DNA of 64,000 bases from Candidatus Intricatilinea gracilis. Lineage in GTDB: Bacteria > Pseudomonadota > Gammaproteobacteria > Burkholderiales > Burkholderiaceae_C. Every line of letters begins with the position of its first letter. Position 1 is the first letter of the stretch. This document shows, one piece after another, positions 8,877-17,135 of this stretch. Where the stretch lies: contig JADJDQ010000001.1 of the NCBI GenBank assembly GCA_016702605.1, forward strand, positions 310,001 to 374,000, written 5' to 3'. Made by a program: the position numbers and the translations under genes. The notes under the pieces were generated by a model, which ran no database searches, was not told the DNA's origin, and worked only from the letters and a program-made list of their open reading frames with translations.

Positions 8877-9854
8877 GTGACCACCTCTGCCGACATGACC
8901 GACGCCAGCGCATCGCTGACTGCCGCCGCAGCGCCTGCCGCCCCGCTGGGCGCCGATGCCGAGGCCATTGCCCCCGCCCGCTCGCCGCTGCGCGAGTTCT
9001 GGTCGGCCTTCAGCGAGAACCGAGGTGCCGTCATCGGCCTGGCGGTCGTGGTGCTGGTGGCGCTGGCCGCCATCTTTGCCGACTGGGTGGCGCCTCATTC
9101 ACCCATCGAGCAATACCGCGACGCCGTGAAGGCCCCGCCCATGTGGGACGACGGCGGCAGCTCGCGCTTCGTGCTGGGCACCGACAGCCTGGGGCGCGAC
9201 ATGCTCTCGCGCCTGATCCACGGCGCACGGGTGTCGCTCTTCATCGGCCTGACGGTGATGAGTGTGAGCTTCGTCATCGGGGTGCTGCTGGGCCTGGCCT
9301 GTGCCGCCAACCAGGCCAGCAAGTTCGGCCAGCTGGTCGACGTGGTGGTGTCGCGGGTGATGGACCTCATCATGGCCGTGCCCAGCCTGGTGCTGGCCAT
9401 CCTGGTGGTGGCGGTGCTCGGCCCCAGCCTGGCCAACACCATCATCGCCGTCACCATCGTCTACCTGCCGCGTTACGTGCGGCTGGTGCGCGCCTCGGCC
9501 CTGGCCGAACTGGGCAAGGACTACGTCATCGCCGCCAAGGTGGCCGGCGTGGGGCGCTGGCGGCTGATGTTCCGCACCGTGCTGCCCAACTGCCTGGCGC
9601 CGCTGATCGTGCAGGCCGCGCTGGGTGTGAGCGACGCGATTCTCGAAGCCGCGGCGCTGGGCTTCCTGGGCCTGGGCGCCCAGCCGCCCACCGCCGAGTG
9701 GGGCACCATGCTGGCCGACGCCCGCGAGTTCATCCGCTCCAACCCCAGCCTGGTCACCCTGCCGGGGCTGGCCATCCTCGTCACCGTGGTGGCGATCAAC
9801 CTGGCCGGCGACGGCCTGCGTGATGCACTCGACCCGCGTCTGCGCCGGTCGTGA
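8877..9854 (+). CDS. dppC: ABC transporter permease, DppC type
   Basis: Second inner-membrane permease of the peptide importer, 325 residues. A cytoplasmic N-terminal extension rich in Ala/Pro precedes the OppC-N segment (SPLREFWSAFSENRGAVIGL). The motif LGTDSLGRDMLSRLIHGARV and the coupling loop ELGKDYVIAAKVAGVGRW are hallmarks of DppC/OppC. The start may be this GTG or the ATG at 8895. The stop overlaps the reading start of dppD, so the genes are coupled. Confidence 0.93.
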   Translation: MTTSADMTDASASLTAAAAPAAPLGADAEAIAPARSPLREFWSAFSENRGAVIGLAVVVLVALAAIFADWVAPHSPIEQYRDAVKAPPMWDDGGSSRFVLGTDSLGRDMLSRLIHGARVSLFIGLTVMSVSFVIGVLLGLACAANQASKFGQLVDVVVSRVMDLIMAVPSLVLAILVVAVLGPSLANTIIAVTIVYLPRYVRLVRASALAELGKDYVIAAKVAGVGRWRLMFRTVLPNCLAPLIVQAALGVSDAILEAAALGFLGLGAQPPTAEWGTMLADAREFIRSNPSLVTLPGLAILVTVVAINLAGDGLRDALDPRLRRS

Positions 9855-9871
9855 TGGGAGCCACAGGCAAC

Positions 9872-10942
9872 ATGACTCAAGCGAATCACACCCCCTCGGG
9901 CGTCCTGGCGCAGGGCGACAGGTCGGGCGGCTCACAGGCCTTGCTCGAGGTCAGGGGCCTGACTGTCAGCTTCGCCACCCGCGGCGGCGCGTTCGTGGCG
10001 GTCGAAGGCGCCAGCTTCGACGTCGCCGCTGGCGAGGTGCTGGCCGTGGTGGGTGAGTCGGGCTCGGGCAAGTCGGTCGCCATGCTGGCCATCATGGGCC
10101 TGCTGCCGTGGACGGCCACCGTCAGCGCCGAGCGCCTGGCTTTCATGGGCACCGACCTGCGTGGCCTCGGCGCCAAGGCGCGGCGTGCCCTGGTGGGGCG
10201 CGACCTGGCCATGATCTTCCAGGAGCCGATGTCGTCGCTCAACCCCTGCTTCACCGTGGGTTACCAGATCGGCGAGGTGCTGAGTGAACACCTTGGGCTC
10301 GACAAGGCGGCCCGCCGCCAGCGTGTCGTCGAACTGCTCGACCAGGTCGGCATCCCGGATGCGGCGCGGCGCGCCAGCGCGTTTCCGCATCAGCTGTCGG
10401 GCGGCATGTGCCAGCGCGTCATGATCGCCATGGCGCTGGCCTGCAAACCCAAGCTGCTGATCGCCGACGAACCCACCACGGCGCTGGACGTGACGATACA
10501 GGCGCAGATCCTCGACCTGCTGGTCAGCCTGCGGCGCGACACCGGCATGGGCCTGGTGCTCATCACCCACGACCTGGGCGTGGTGGCCGAAACGGCCGAC
10601 CGGGTCATCGTGCAATACGCCGGCCTGCAGGTCGAACGCAACAACGCCCAGGCACTGTTCGACTCGCCGCACCATCCCTACACCGCCGCACTGCTGGCCG
10701 CCCTGCCCGACCGCGCCGAACCCGGCACCCGCCTGGCCGCCATCCCCGGCGTGGTGCCCGGCCAATACAACCGCCCGCCCGGCTGCCAGTTCGCGCCGCG
10801 TTGCCCGCGTGTCTTCGACGCCTGCGTGCGCAAACCCGTGCCGGCCACGGCCGACCTCGGCCTGGCGCTGTGCCACAAGCCACTGGCGACCGGTGAACAC
10901 TTCGTCGCGCTGAGTGGCGGTGCAGTGGGAGTAGCGGCATGA
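9872..10942 (+). CDS. dppD: ABC transporter ATPase, DppD type
   Basis: Cytoplasmic ATPase subunit of the peptide importer. It has Walker A GESGSGKS, the signature LSGGMCQRVMIAMAL, Walker B LLIADEPTTALD and the C-terminal oligopeptide-transporter extension with a four-cysteine-type segment (GCQFAPRCPRVFDAC). The ATG at 9872 has GGGAG 11 bases upstream. An in-frame GTG-ATG at 9851-9856 overlaps the dppC stop and is the alternative start. It pairs with DppF to form the heterodimeric ATPase. Confidence 0.93.
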   Translation: MTQANHTPSGVLAQGDRSGGSQALLEVRGLTVSFATRGGAFVAVEGASFDVAAGEVLAVVGESGSGKSVAMLAIMGLLPWTATVSAERLAFMGTDLRGLGAKARRALVGRDLAMIFQEPMSSLNPCFTVGYQIGEVLSEHLGLDKAARRQRVVELLDQVGIPDAARRASAFPHQLSGGMCQRVMIAMALACKPKLLIADEPTTALDVTIQAQILDLLVSLRRDTGMGLVLITHDLGVVAETADRVIVQYAGLQVERNNAQALFDSPHHPYTAALLAALPDRAEPGTRLAAIPGVVPGQYNRPPGCQFAPRCPRVFDACVRKPVPATADLGLALCHKPLATGEHFVALSGGAVGVAA

Positions 10943-11012
10943 GCCCCGCACGGCCGCCCGCAAAGGCTCGAACCCGCCTTGCGGGACGGGCCGCAAGCCC
11001 GGGGGTGCACGA

Positions 11013-12065
11013 ATGAGCGCGACCACCAACACCCTGAGCGGCCGGGCCGGCACCCACCTGCTCGAAGCCGTCGACCTGGCGCGCCACTACAACGTCAAGC
11101 GCGGCCTGTTCGGCGCCACCGCCACCGTCAAGGCCCTGGCCGGCGTGTCGTTCTCGCTCGAAGCCGGCCGCACGCTGGCCGTGGTGGGTGAGTCGGGCTG
11201 TGGCAAGTCCACGCTGGCGCGGGTGCTCACCCTCATCGAACAGCCCACCGCCGGGCGCTTGCTGGTGGCCGGCCTGGACGTGGCCAACGCCGACGCCGAA
11301 CGCCGACGCGAATTGCGCCGCCAGGTGCAGATCGTCTTCCAGAACCCCTACGGTTCACTCAACCCGCGCCAGACCATCGGCGACGCACTCGAAGAGCCAC
11401 TCATCGTCAACACCAGCCTGAGCCGTGACGAACGCCAGCGCCAGGTGATGGCCATGCTCGAACGTGTCGGCCTGCGCCCCGAGACCCACGCGCGTTACCC
11501 GCACATGTTCTCGGGTGGCCAGCGCCAGCGGGTCGCCATCGCACGCGCACTCATGTTGCGCCCGGGCATCATCGTGCTCGACGAACCGGTGTCGGCGCTC
11601 GATGTCTCGATCCGCGCCCAGGTGCTCAACCTGCTGGCCGACCTGCAGCGCGACTTCAGCCTGGCCTATGTGTTCATCAGTCACGACCTGAGTGTGGTGC
11701 GCCACCTGGCCGACGACGTGATGGTGATGTACCTCGGCCGTGTCGTCGAACAGGGCTCACGCGCCGTTGTCTTCAGCCAGCCGCGCCACCCCTACACCCA
11801 GGCCCTGCTGTCGGCCACGCCACTGGCCGACCCGGCCGCCCGCGCCCAGCGCGGCCAGCGCATCGTGCTGACCGGCGAGTTGCCCTCGCCGCTGTCACCG
11901 CCATCGGGCTGCGCGTTTCGCACGCGTTGCCCGATCGCCGAGGCGCGCTGCGCCGAGGCTGTGCCGATGCTCACCCGGTACGGCGCTCACGGTGGCCACC
12001 GAGTCGCCTGCAGCGTGATTGCCACCAGCCCGGTGGACCTGAGCTGCACCGCATCGACTCGCTGA
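11013..12065 (+). CDS. dppF: ABC transporter ATPase, DppF type
   Basis: Second ATPase subunit, 350 residues. It has Walker A GESGCGKS, the Q-loop region QIVFQNPYGSLNPRQTIG, the signature FSGGQRQRVAIARAL and Walker B IIVLDEPVSALD, followed by the oligopeptide-binding extension with cysteines in CAFRTRCPIAEARC. It is the last gene of the dpp operon. The 70-base gap after dppD holds an imperfect stem-loop (CCCGCAAAGG / CCTTGCGGG, 10957-10984). Confidence 0.93.
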   Translation: MSATTNTLSGRAGTHLLEAVDLARHYNVKRGLFGATATVKALAGVSFSLEAGRTLAVVGESGCGKSTLARVLTLIEQPTAGRLLVAGLDVANADAERRRELRRQVQIVFQNPYGSLNPRQTIGDALEEPLIVNTSLSRDERQRQVMAMLERVGLRPETHARYPHMFSGGQRQRVAIARALMLRPGIIVLDEPVSALDVSIRAQVLNLLADLQRDFSLAYVFISHDLSVVRHLADDVMVMYLGRVVEQGSRAVVFSQPRHPYTQALLSATPLADPAARAQRGQRIVLTGELPSPLSPPSGCAFRTRCPIAEARCAEAVPMLTRYGAHGGHRVACSVIATSPVDLSCTASTR

Positions 12066-12302
12066 CCGCCGCTGCCGATCATGCTCAGGCCGGGCAGTGG
12101 TGTTCAGCCGCCCTGCAGCACCCACGGCTGGTGGCGTGTTGTGACGCGGTCAAGTCAGTCGGTCAAATCGATGTCGCCGTTGTTCCCGGAAGACGCCGAA
12201 TAACCATTCGACCATCCCCGGATTGACCGCCTCCAAACGGCAACAAAAAATGCCGCCGCTGCTCATCTGGCTGCGGCAATCAACATCAACTGGGAGGTCA
12301 CC

Positions 12303-13622
12303 TTGACTGCAAATACGTCCAAAACCTGGGCCGCTATGGCCCTCACGATTCTTGTTTCCGCCTGTGGTGGCGGTGGTGACGGCGGCAGCAATACCCCCTC
12401 TCCCCCCGCCATCAGCGCCCCGACGATTTCGGTTCAGCCGCTAGGCACATCTGCACTCACCGGTGGTACCGCCACATTCAGCGTCACTGCCAGCGGCACC
12501 GGGCTCAGCTATCAGTGGAACCGCAACGGTGTGCCCGTCGCCGGTGCAACCGCAGCGTCGTACACCACGCCGGCCCTGACCTACGCCGACTCGGCGGCGA
12601 CCTACACGGTCACCGTGTCCAATAGTGGCGGTCAGATCACGAGCCAGTCGGCCCAACTGGCCTTGACCGCCAGTGCCAACCAGCGAATCTTCGAAGAACT
12701 CATCCTCAGCCCGAGCGCAGGCAGTTTCGCCCTGCGCTGGAACCTCAACCTGGCCGGCCCGCAAATCACCGGGACGAACTACCTGTTCTCGGACTCGTCG
12801 TCGCTCACCCAGTCACCCCTGACCAACGGCCCGCAGACCTCGACACAAACGGCGCCGCAGAACATGGCGACCAGCCTCGCCATGGTCGCAGAGGCGCCCC
12901 TGCGGGTGCTCAAGAACGGCGTCGTGCTTGTCGTGCCGGCAGCGTCGGGCCGGAACGTCGCCAGCTACGTGGGCAGCGACGTGCAGGTGGACTTTCTCGC
13001 CAACGACAACACGACGGTCGCGTACACGCAAGCGCGCACCGATTACAGCTTCACGCCGCTTGCAGGTCTGATCAAGATTGCGCCGAACGACTTCGCCCAT
13101 TGGTACAACTCGCTGTTCGCCAATCCGGCAGCCTTGAGCGGCACGGCAACTTATGCAGCAGGCGCCGGCTACGTCAAATTCACCACCACCAGCAAAGGCG
13201 ATCGATACACCGTGTTCGATTGCAGCGGCGCGACCACCGGCAACACACCCGTGCCCTGCGTGCCCAACTCGACGCTGGACGCAGCATTGACCACCGGCCT
13301 GACCTCCAACTCCGATGGCCGCACCTACCACCAGGCCGATGGCACCGTCAGCACCATCGGCGGTGTGCCGATGTTTGTCGCCACGCTGGCCCGGCCGTTT
13401 TCGGCCACGCTCAGCGCCACCACGCAGTACCGCACCTACTTCCAGCTCAACGGCAACGTGTACACCGGCGCCCTGGTCAAGGATGGGGCCATCCTGGCCG
13501 GCAGCAACTACGTCTCCAACCCTGCCGGCGCCACTGCAGTTGATCGCATCACAACGCTGCCCTATTCCATCCGCATGAACCAGGCGGCACGCGACAGCCT
13601 GAAGGCCGCGGTGACCTATTGA
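12303..13622 (+). CDS. Lipoprotein with N-terminal Ig-like domain
   Basis: Predicted secreted lipoprotein of 439 residues. It begins with TTG, supported by GGGAGG 5 bases upstream. The lipobox LVSAC is followed by GGGGDGG, a common surface-lipoprotein tether. Residues about 40-125 form an Ig-like domain (GGTATFSVTASGTGLSYQW ... AATYTVTVSNSGG). The remaining 310 residues are an all-beta-looking domain I do not recognise, with no catalytic motif seen. It stands alone between dppF and a convergent deaminase gene. Its function is unknown; surface binding or adhesion is a guess from the domain type only. Confidence 0.7.
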   Translation: MTANTSKTWAAMALTILVSACGGGGDGGSNTPSPPAISAPTISVQPLGTSALTGGTATFSVTASGTGLSYQWNRNGVPVAGATAASYTTPALTYADSAATYTVTVSNSGGQITSQSAQLALTASANQRIFEELILSPSAGSFALRWNLNLAGPQITGTNYLFSDSSSLTQSPLTNGPQTSTQTAPQNMATSLAMVAEAPLRVLKNGVVLVVPAASGRNVASYVGSDVQVDFLANDNTTVAYTQARTDYSFTPLAGLIKIAPNDFAHWYNSLFANPAALSGTATYAAGAGYVKFTTTSKGDRYTVFDCSGATTGNTPVPCVPNSTLDAALTTGLTSNSDGRTYHQADGTVSTIGGVPMFVATLARPFSATLSATTQYRTYFQLNGNVYTGALVKDGAILAGSNYVSNPAGATAVDRITTLPYSIRMNQAARDSLKAAVTY

Positions 13623-13657
13623 ATCCGTAGGTTCGGCGCCGCCGCCAACCGAAGGGG

Positions 13658-14743
13658 TCAGCCCTTAGCGGCGTCGGTGAACACGGCACCCAGCCGGTCC
13701 ATCCATTGCGCCTTCTGCCCCGCATCCACAAAACTCGCCTCGAAGCTGTTGGCCGCCAGCTGATATGCCTCGGCGGCGCCCAGGGCCGGCAGGCCCTCGA
13801 AGGTGGCGAGCCAGTTGGCGTTCATGTAGCCGCCGAAGTAGGCCGGGTCGTCGCTGTTGATGGTGGCGCACAGGCCGCTGGCCAGCAGCGCCGGCAGGGA
13901 GTGGGCGGCCATGGTGTCATAGACGCACAGCTTGACGTTGCTGAGCGGGCAGACGGTGAGCGGCATGCGGCTGTCGGCCAGGCGCTGCACCAGGGCTGCG
14001 TCCTCGACACAGCGCACGCCGTGGTCGATACGTTCGACCTTCAGCAGGTCGAGTGCTTCTTCGATGTAGGCCGGCGGGCCTTCTTCACCGGCGTGGGCGA
14101 CGACGTGCAGGCCGAGGCCCCGACAACGCGCGAAGACCCGCTCGAACTTGCTCGGCGGGTGGCCGCGCTCGCTGCTGTCCAGGCCGACACCGATGAAGCG
14201 GTCTCGCCAGGGCAGGGCCTGTTCCAGTGTGGCGAAGGCGGCGTCTTCACTCAGGTGGCGCAGGAAGCAAAGGATCAGGCTGGCGTCGACGCCCAGCTCG
14301 GCCCTGGCCTGCACACAGGCGCGGTGCAGGCCGGTGATGACCGTCTCGAACGGCACGCCGCGGTCGGTGTGGGTCTGCGGATCGAAGAACAGTTCGGCGT
14401 GGATGACGTTGTCGGCACGGGCGCGTTCGAAGTAGGCCCAGGCCATGTCGAAGAAGTCCAGCTCCTGCAGCAACACACTCGCGCCGGCGTAGTAGATGTC
14501 GAGAAAACTCTGCAGGTCGGTGAAGGCGTAGGCGGCGCGCAGCGCCTCGACAGTCGCATACGGCAGGCTCACGCCATTGCGCTGGGCCAGCTTGAAGATC
14601 AGCTCCGGTTCGAGTGACCCTTCGATGTGGATGTGTAGTTCGGCCTTGGGCAGGGCCTGGATCAGCGCCGGGAGGCGCTCGCGCGGGATGGCGGCAAAAC
14701 GGGCGGGGGCGTAGGCGGCTGCTAGGGGGGCGGCAAGGCTCAT
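13658..14743 (-). CDS. Adenine/adenosine deaminase family protein
   Basis: Zinc-dependent purine deaminase of 361 residues. The metal and active-site motifs of the family are all present: PKAELHIHIEGSLEPE, HAGEEGPPAYI, RIDHGVRC and INSDDPAYFGGY. The stretch AYAFTDLQSFLDIYYAGASV is characteristic of the branch often annotated as adenine deaminase in proteobacteria, so adenine rather than adenosine may be the substrate. I took the ATG at 14743 because the upstream extension to 14866 is arginine-rich and unlike the family. It serves purine salvage in the cytoplasm. Confidence 0.9.
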   Translation of the reverse strand: MSLAAPLAAAYAPARFAAIPRERLPALIQALPKAELHIHIEGSLEPELIFKLAQRNGVSLPYATVEALRAAYAFTDLQSFLDIYYAGASVLLQELDFFDMAWAYFERARADNVIHAELFFDPQTHTDRGVPFETVITGLHRACVQARAELGVDASLILCFLRHLSEDAAFATLEQALPWRDRFIGVGLDSSERGHPPSKFERVFARCRGLGLHVVAHAGEEGPPAYIEEALDLLKVERIDHGVRCVEDAALVQRLADSRMPLTVCPLSNVKLCVYDTMAAHSLPALLASGLCATINSDDPAYFGGYMNANWLATFEGLPALGAAEAYQLAANSFEASFVDAGQKAQWMDRLGAVFTDAAKG

Positions 14744-14904
14744 GGCGGCAAGGTGAGTCGAGTGGCGCCGACCGGGGCGGCGAACCTGGGCGACCCGACT
14801 GCGCCGCGCCACCCTGCTGGTTCGCAGTCTAGACAAGCCGGGCGCGGGATGCTGGCCCACCGCCACCGGGCCGCCGCCGTGGACCGGTCGACAGCGCGAT
14901 TCGC

Positions 14905-15525
14905 TCAGCCGCCGTTGCTGCTGATGTACGCAGGCCGTGCCGCGCAGCGGTCGCTCCAGGCGTTGAGGTGTGGGTACGCCGAGAAGTCGACCTTCATGTG
15001 GCGTCCCCAGTCCATGAAGGAGTTGAGGTGAGTGTCGGCCAGGGTGTAGCCGTCGACCAGAAACGGCCGTCCTTCGAGTGCGTGGTTCAGCAGGGCCAGG
15101 CAGTTATGGATGTCGGCCAGCCCTGCTGCACCGGCCTTGGCGTTGTGATGGTCGGCGGGCGTCCACTCGCTGACGTTGCGCTGCCAGCGCGCCACCGCGT
15201 CACCCAGGGTGACGTTGGCCCAGGTGATCCACTGCATGGCCACCCCACGTTTGGGCCCGGGCGCGGGATAGAGGTACTTGGCCACACCGAACATCTCGCC
15301 CAGGTACATGGTGATGGCAGCCGACTCCCAGATCGGCACACCGTCGTGAATGATGAGTGGCACCTTGCCGTTCGGGTTGAGGCGCAGGAACTCCGGCTTG
15401 TGGGTGTCACCCTTCTTCAGGTCCACCAGGATCTTCTCGCACGGCACGCCCAATTCTTCAAGCACCAGGTTGGTGACTGACGCCGTGCTCATGGGGGCGT
15501 AGTAGAACTTCAGACTCATGGTCAT
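14905..15525 (-). CDS. Glutathione S-transferase family protein
   Basis: Protein of 206 residues with the thioredoxin-like N-terminal domain (LKFYYAPMSTASVTNLVLEE, then NPNGKVPLIIHDG and WESAAITMYLGE for glutathione binding) and an all-helical C-terminal domain. GGAG lies just upstream; the start may be ATG 15525 or ATG 15519. The substrate is unknown. It is divergent from the PLP-enzyme gene at 15691. Confidence 0.9.
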   Translation of the reverse strand: MTMSLKFYYAPMSTASVTNLVLEELGVPCEKILVDLKKGDTHKPEFLRLNPNGKVPLIIHDGVPIWESAAITMYLGEMFGVAKYLYPAPGPKRGVAMQWITWANVTLGDAVARWQRNVSEWTPADHHNAKAGAAGLADIHNCLALLNHALEGRPFLVDGYTLADTHLNSFMDWGRHMKVDFSAYPHLNAWSDRCAARPAYISSNGG

Positions 15526-15690
15526 GGCTCCGTTGCATTGGGGGGTCGGCCAGCATAGTCCTGCGCTGCGAGTCGACACACGGCTCGCGAGATCACCGCT
15601 CTTGCAACAGGGCCGCTGCAAACCGGCGGCGCCTGCATGGGGACACACCCGGCAGCCATGACGCTGGGCAGGCACGGCCACAATCGCGCC

Positions 15691-16950
15691 ATGAAAGACA
15701 AGCCCGCCCACCACGCCATGCCGCAGGGCTCGAGCACACGCCTCCTGCACGCCGACCGCCTGGGTGGTGTCGAACATGGCGCCCTGCACAAACCCATGCA
15801 CACAGCCGCGGCTTTCGGCTACGCCAGGGCGGCCGATCTGGCCGCGGTGTTTCAGGGCGAACAGTCGGGCTATGTCTACGCCCGCCAGGGCAACCCGACC
15901 GGCGCGGCGCTCGAACACAAGATCTCGCTGCTCGAACGTGCGCGCGCCACGGCGTGTTTTGCCACCGGCATGGCGGCCATCTCGGCGGTGTTGCTGGCGT
16001 TGCTGCGCCAGGGTGACCACATCGTGTGCAGCCGTTACCTGTTCGGCAACACCGCCAGCCTGCTGCAGACACTGGCCGGGCTGGGTGTCGAGGTCAGTCT
16101 GGTCGATGCCACCCAGGCCGATGCGGTGGCCGCTGCCCTGCGCCCGCAGACCCGTATGGTGTTCGTCGAGACCATCGCCAACCCCGCCACGCAGGTGGCG
16201 GATCTGGCCGGCATCGGCGAGTTGTGCGCCGTGGCCGGTGTGTTGTTCGTGGTGGACAACACCTTGACCACACCGGTGCTGTTTCGCCCGCGTGACGTGA
16301 AGGCCGGCCTGGTCGTGCATTCACTCACCAAGGCGATCGGTGGCCACGGCAACGCCATGGGGGGCGCGGTGTGTGACACCGGGCGTTTCGACTGGTCGCG
16401 TTACCCCAACATCCTGCCGCCCTACCGCAAGGGTGATGCGGCCGACTGGGGCTTGCTGCAGATCCGCAAGAAGGGCCTGCGCGACATGGGCGGCAGCCTG
16501 CGCGCCGAAGACGCGCACCGCATCGCCACCGGCGCCGAGACGCTGGGCCTGCGCGTCGAACGCAGCGGCCGCAACGCCCAGGCGGTGGCCGAATGGCTGG
16601 AGCGCCAGCCGCAGGTCGAGCGTGTGTTCTACCCCGGCCTGCCCAGCCATGCGCAGCATGAACGGGCCAGTCACCTCTTCAGCGGCTACGGCTCATTGCT
16701 GAGCTTCGAACTGCGCCCCGCGGTCGACTGTTTTGCCTTTCTGGATGCGCTGCAGCTCGTCATCCTGTCGAGCCATCTGGCCGACAACCGCACGCTGGCC
16801 ATCCCGGTGGCACACACCATCTTCTGGGAGATGGGCGCCGAACGCCGCGCCGACATGGGTATCACCGACGGGCTGATCCGCCTGTCGGTCGGCATCGAGG
16901 ACGAAGCCGATCTGATTGCCGATCTCGACCAGGCGCTGCCCGGCTGCTGA
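15691..16950 (+). CDS. Cys/Met metabolism PLP-dependent enzyme (cystathionine gamma-synthase family)
   Basis: Protein of 419 residues. It binds PLP through the lysine in VHSLTKAIGGHGNAMGG (near residue 215) and has the substrate/PLP stretches YARQGNPTGAALEHKI and FATGMAAISAVLLALL. It resembles O-succinyl/acetylhomoserine sulfhydrylases and cystathionine synthases/lyases, which interconvert homocysteine, cystathionine and related thiols. The exact reaction cannot be fixed from sequence alone. I chose the ATG at 15691; the open frame extends back to 15637. Confidence 0.88.
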   Translation: MKDKPAHHAMPQGSSTRLLHADRLGGVEHGALHKPMHTAAAFGYARAADLAAVFQGEQSGYVYARQGNPTGAALEHKISLLERARATACFATGMAAISAVLLALLRQGDHIVCSRYLFGNTASLLQTLAGLGVEVSLVDATQADAVAAALRPQTRMVFVETIANPATQVADLAGIGELCAVAGVLFVVDNTLTTPVLFRPRDVKAGLVVHSLTKAIGGHGNAMGGAVCDTGRFDWSRYPNILPPYRKGDAADWGLLQIRKKGLRDMGGSLRAEDAHRIATGAETLGLRVERSGRNAQAVAEWLERQPQVERVFYPGLPSHAQHERASHLFSGYGSLLSFELRPAVDCFAFLDALQLVILSSHLADNRTLAIPVAHTIFWEMGAERRADMGITDGLIRLSVGIEDEADLIADLDQALPGC

Positions 16951-17020
16951 TCCGCCCGCCGGTCGATCGCGCCAGCCCCGGCACACACACGGTCTGCTCG
17001 TGGAGGTGCAGCTGCGGCCC

Positions 17021-17095
17021 GAGTCCGAATCCGAGTCCGAGTCCGGGTCTGGGCCCGGGTCCGAACCGCGCCACGCCGCGCCACGCCACGCCACG
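17021..17095. repeat. Low-complexity repeat: GAGTCC-type and CCACG-type short units
   Basis: Two adjoining simple repeats fill the gap before the patatin gene. The first is about seven degenerate hexamers related to GAGTCC/GGGTCC (17021-17064). The second is four CCACG-type pentamers, roughly CGCCACGC iterated (17067-17095). They are prone to slippage and could affect spacing in the 5' region of the next gene. Confidence 0.7.
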
Positions 17096-17135
17096 CGGCC
17101 AAGGCGCCAGCAAGCCTCACCGCCACAATGGCGAG

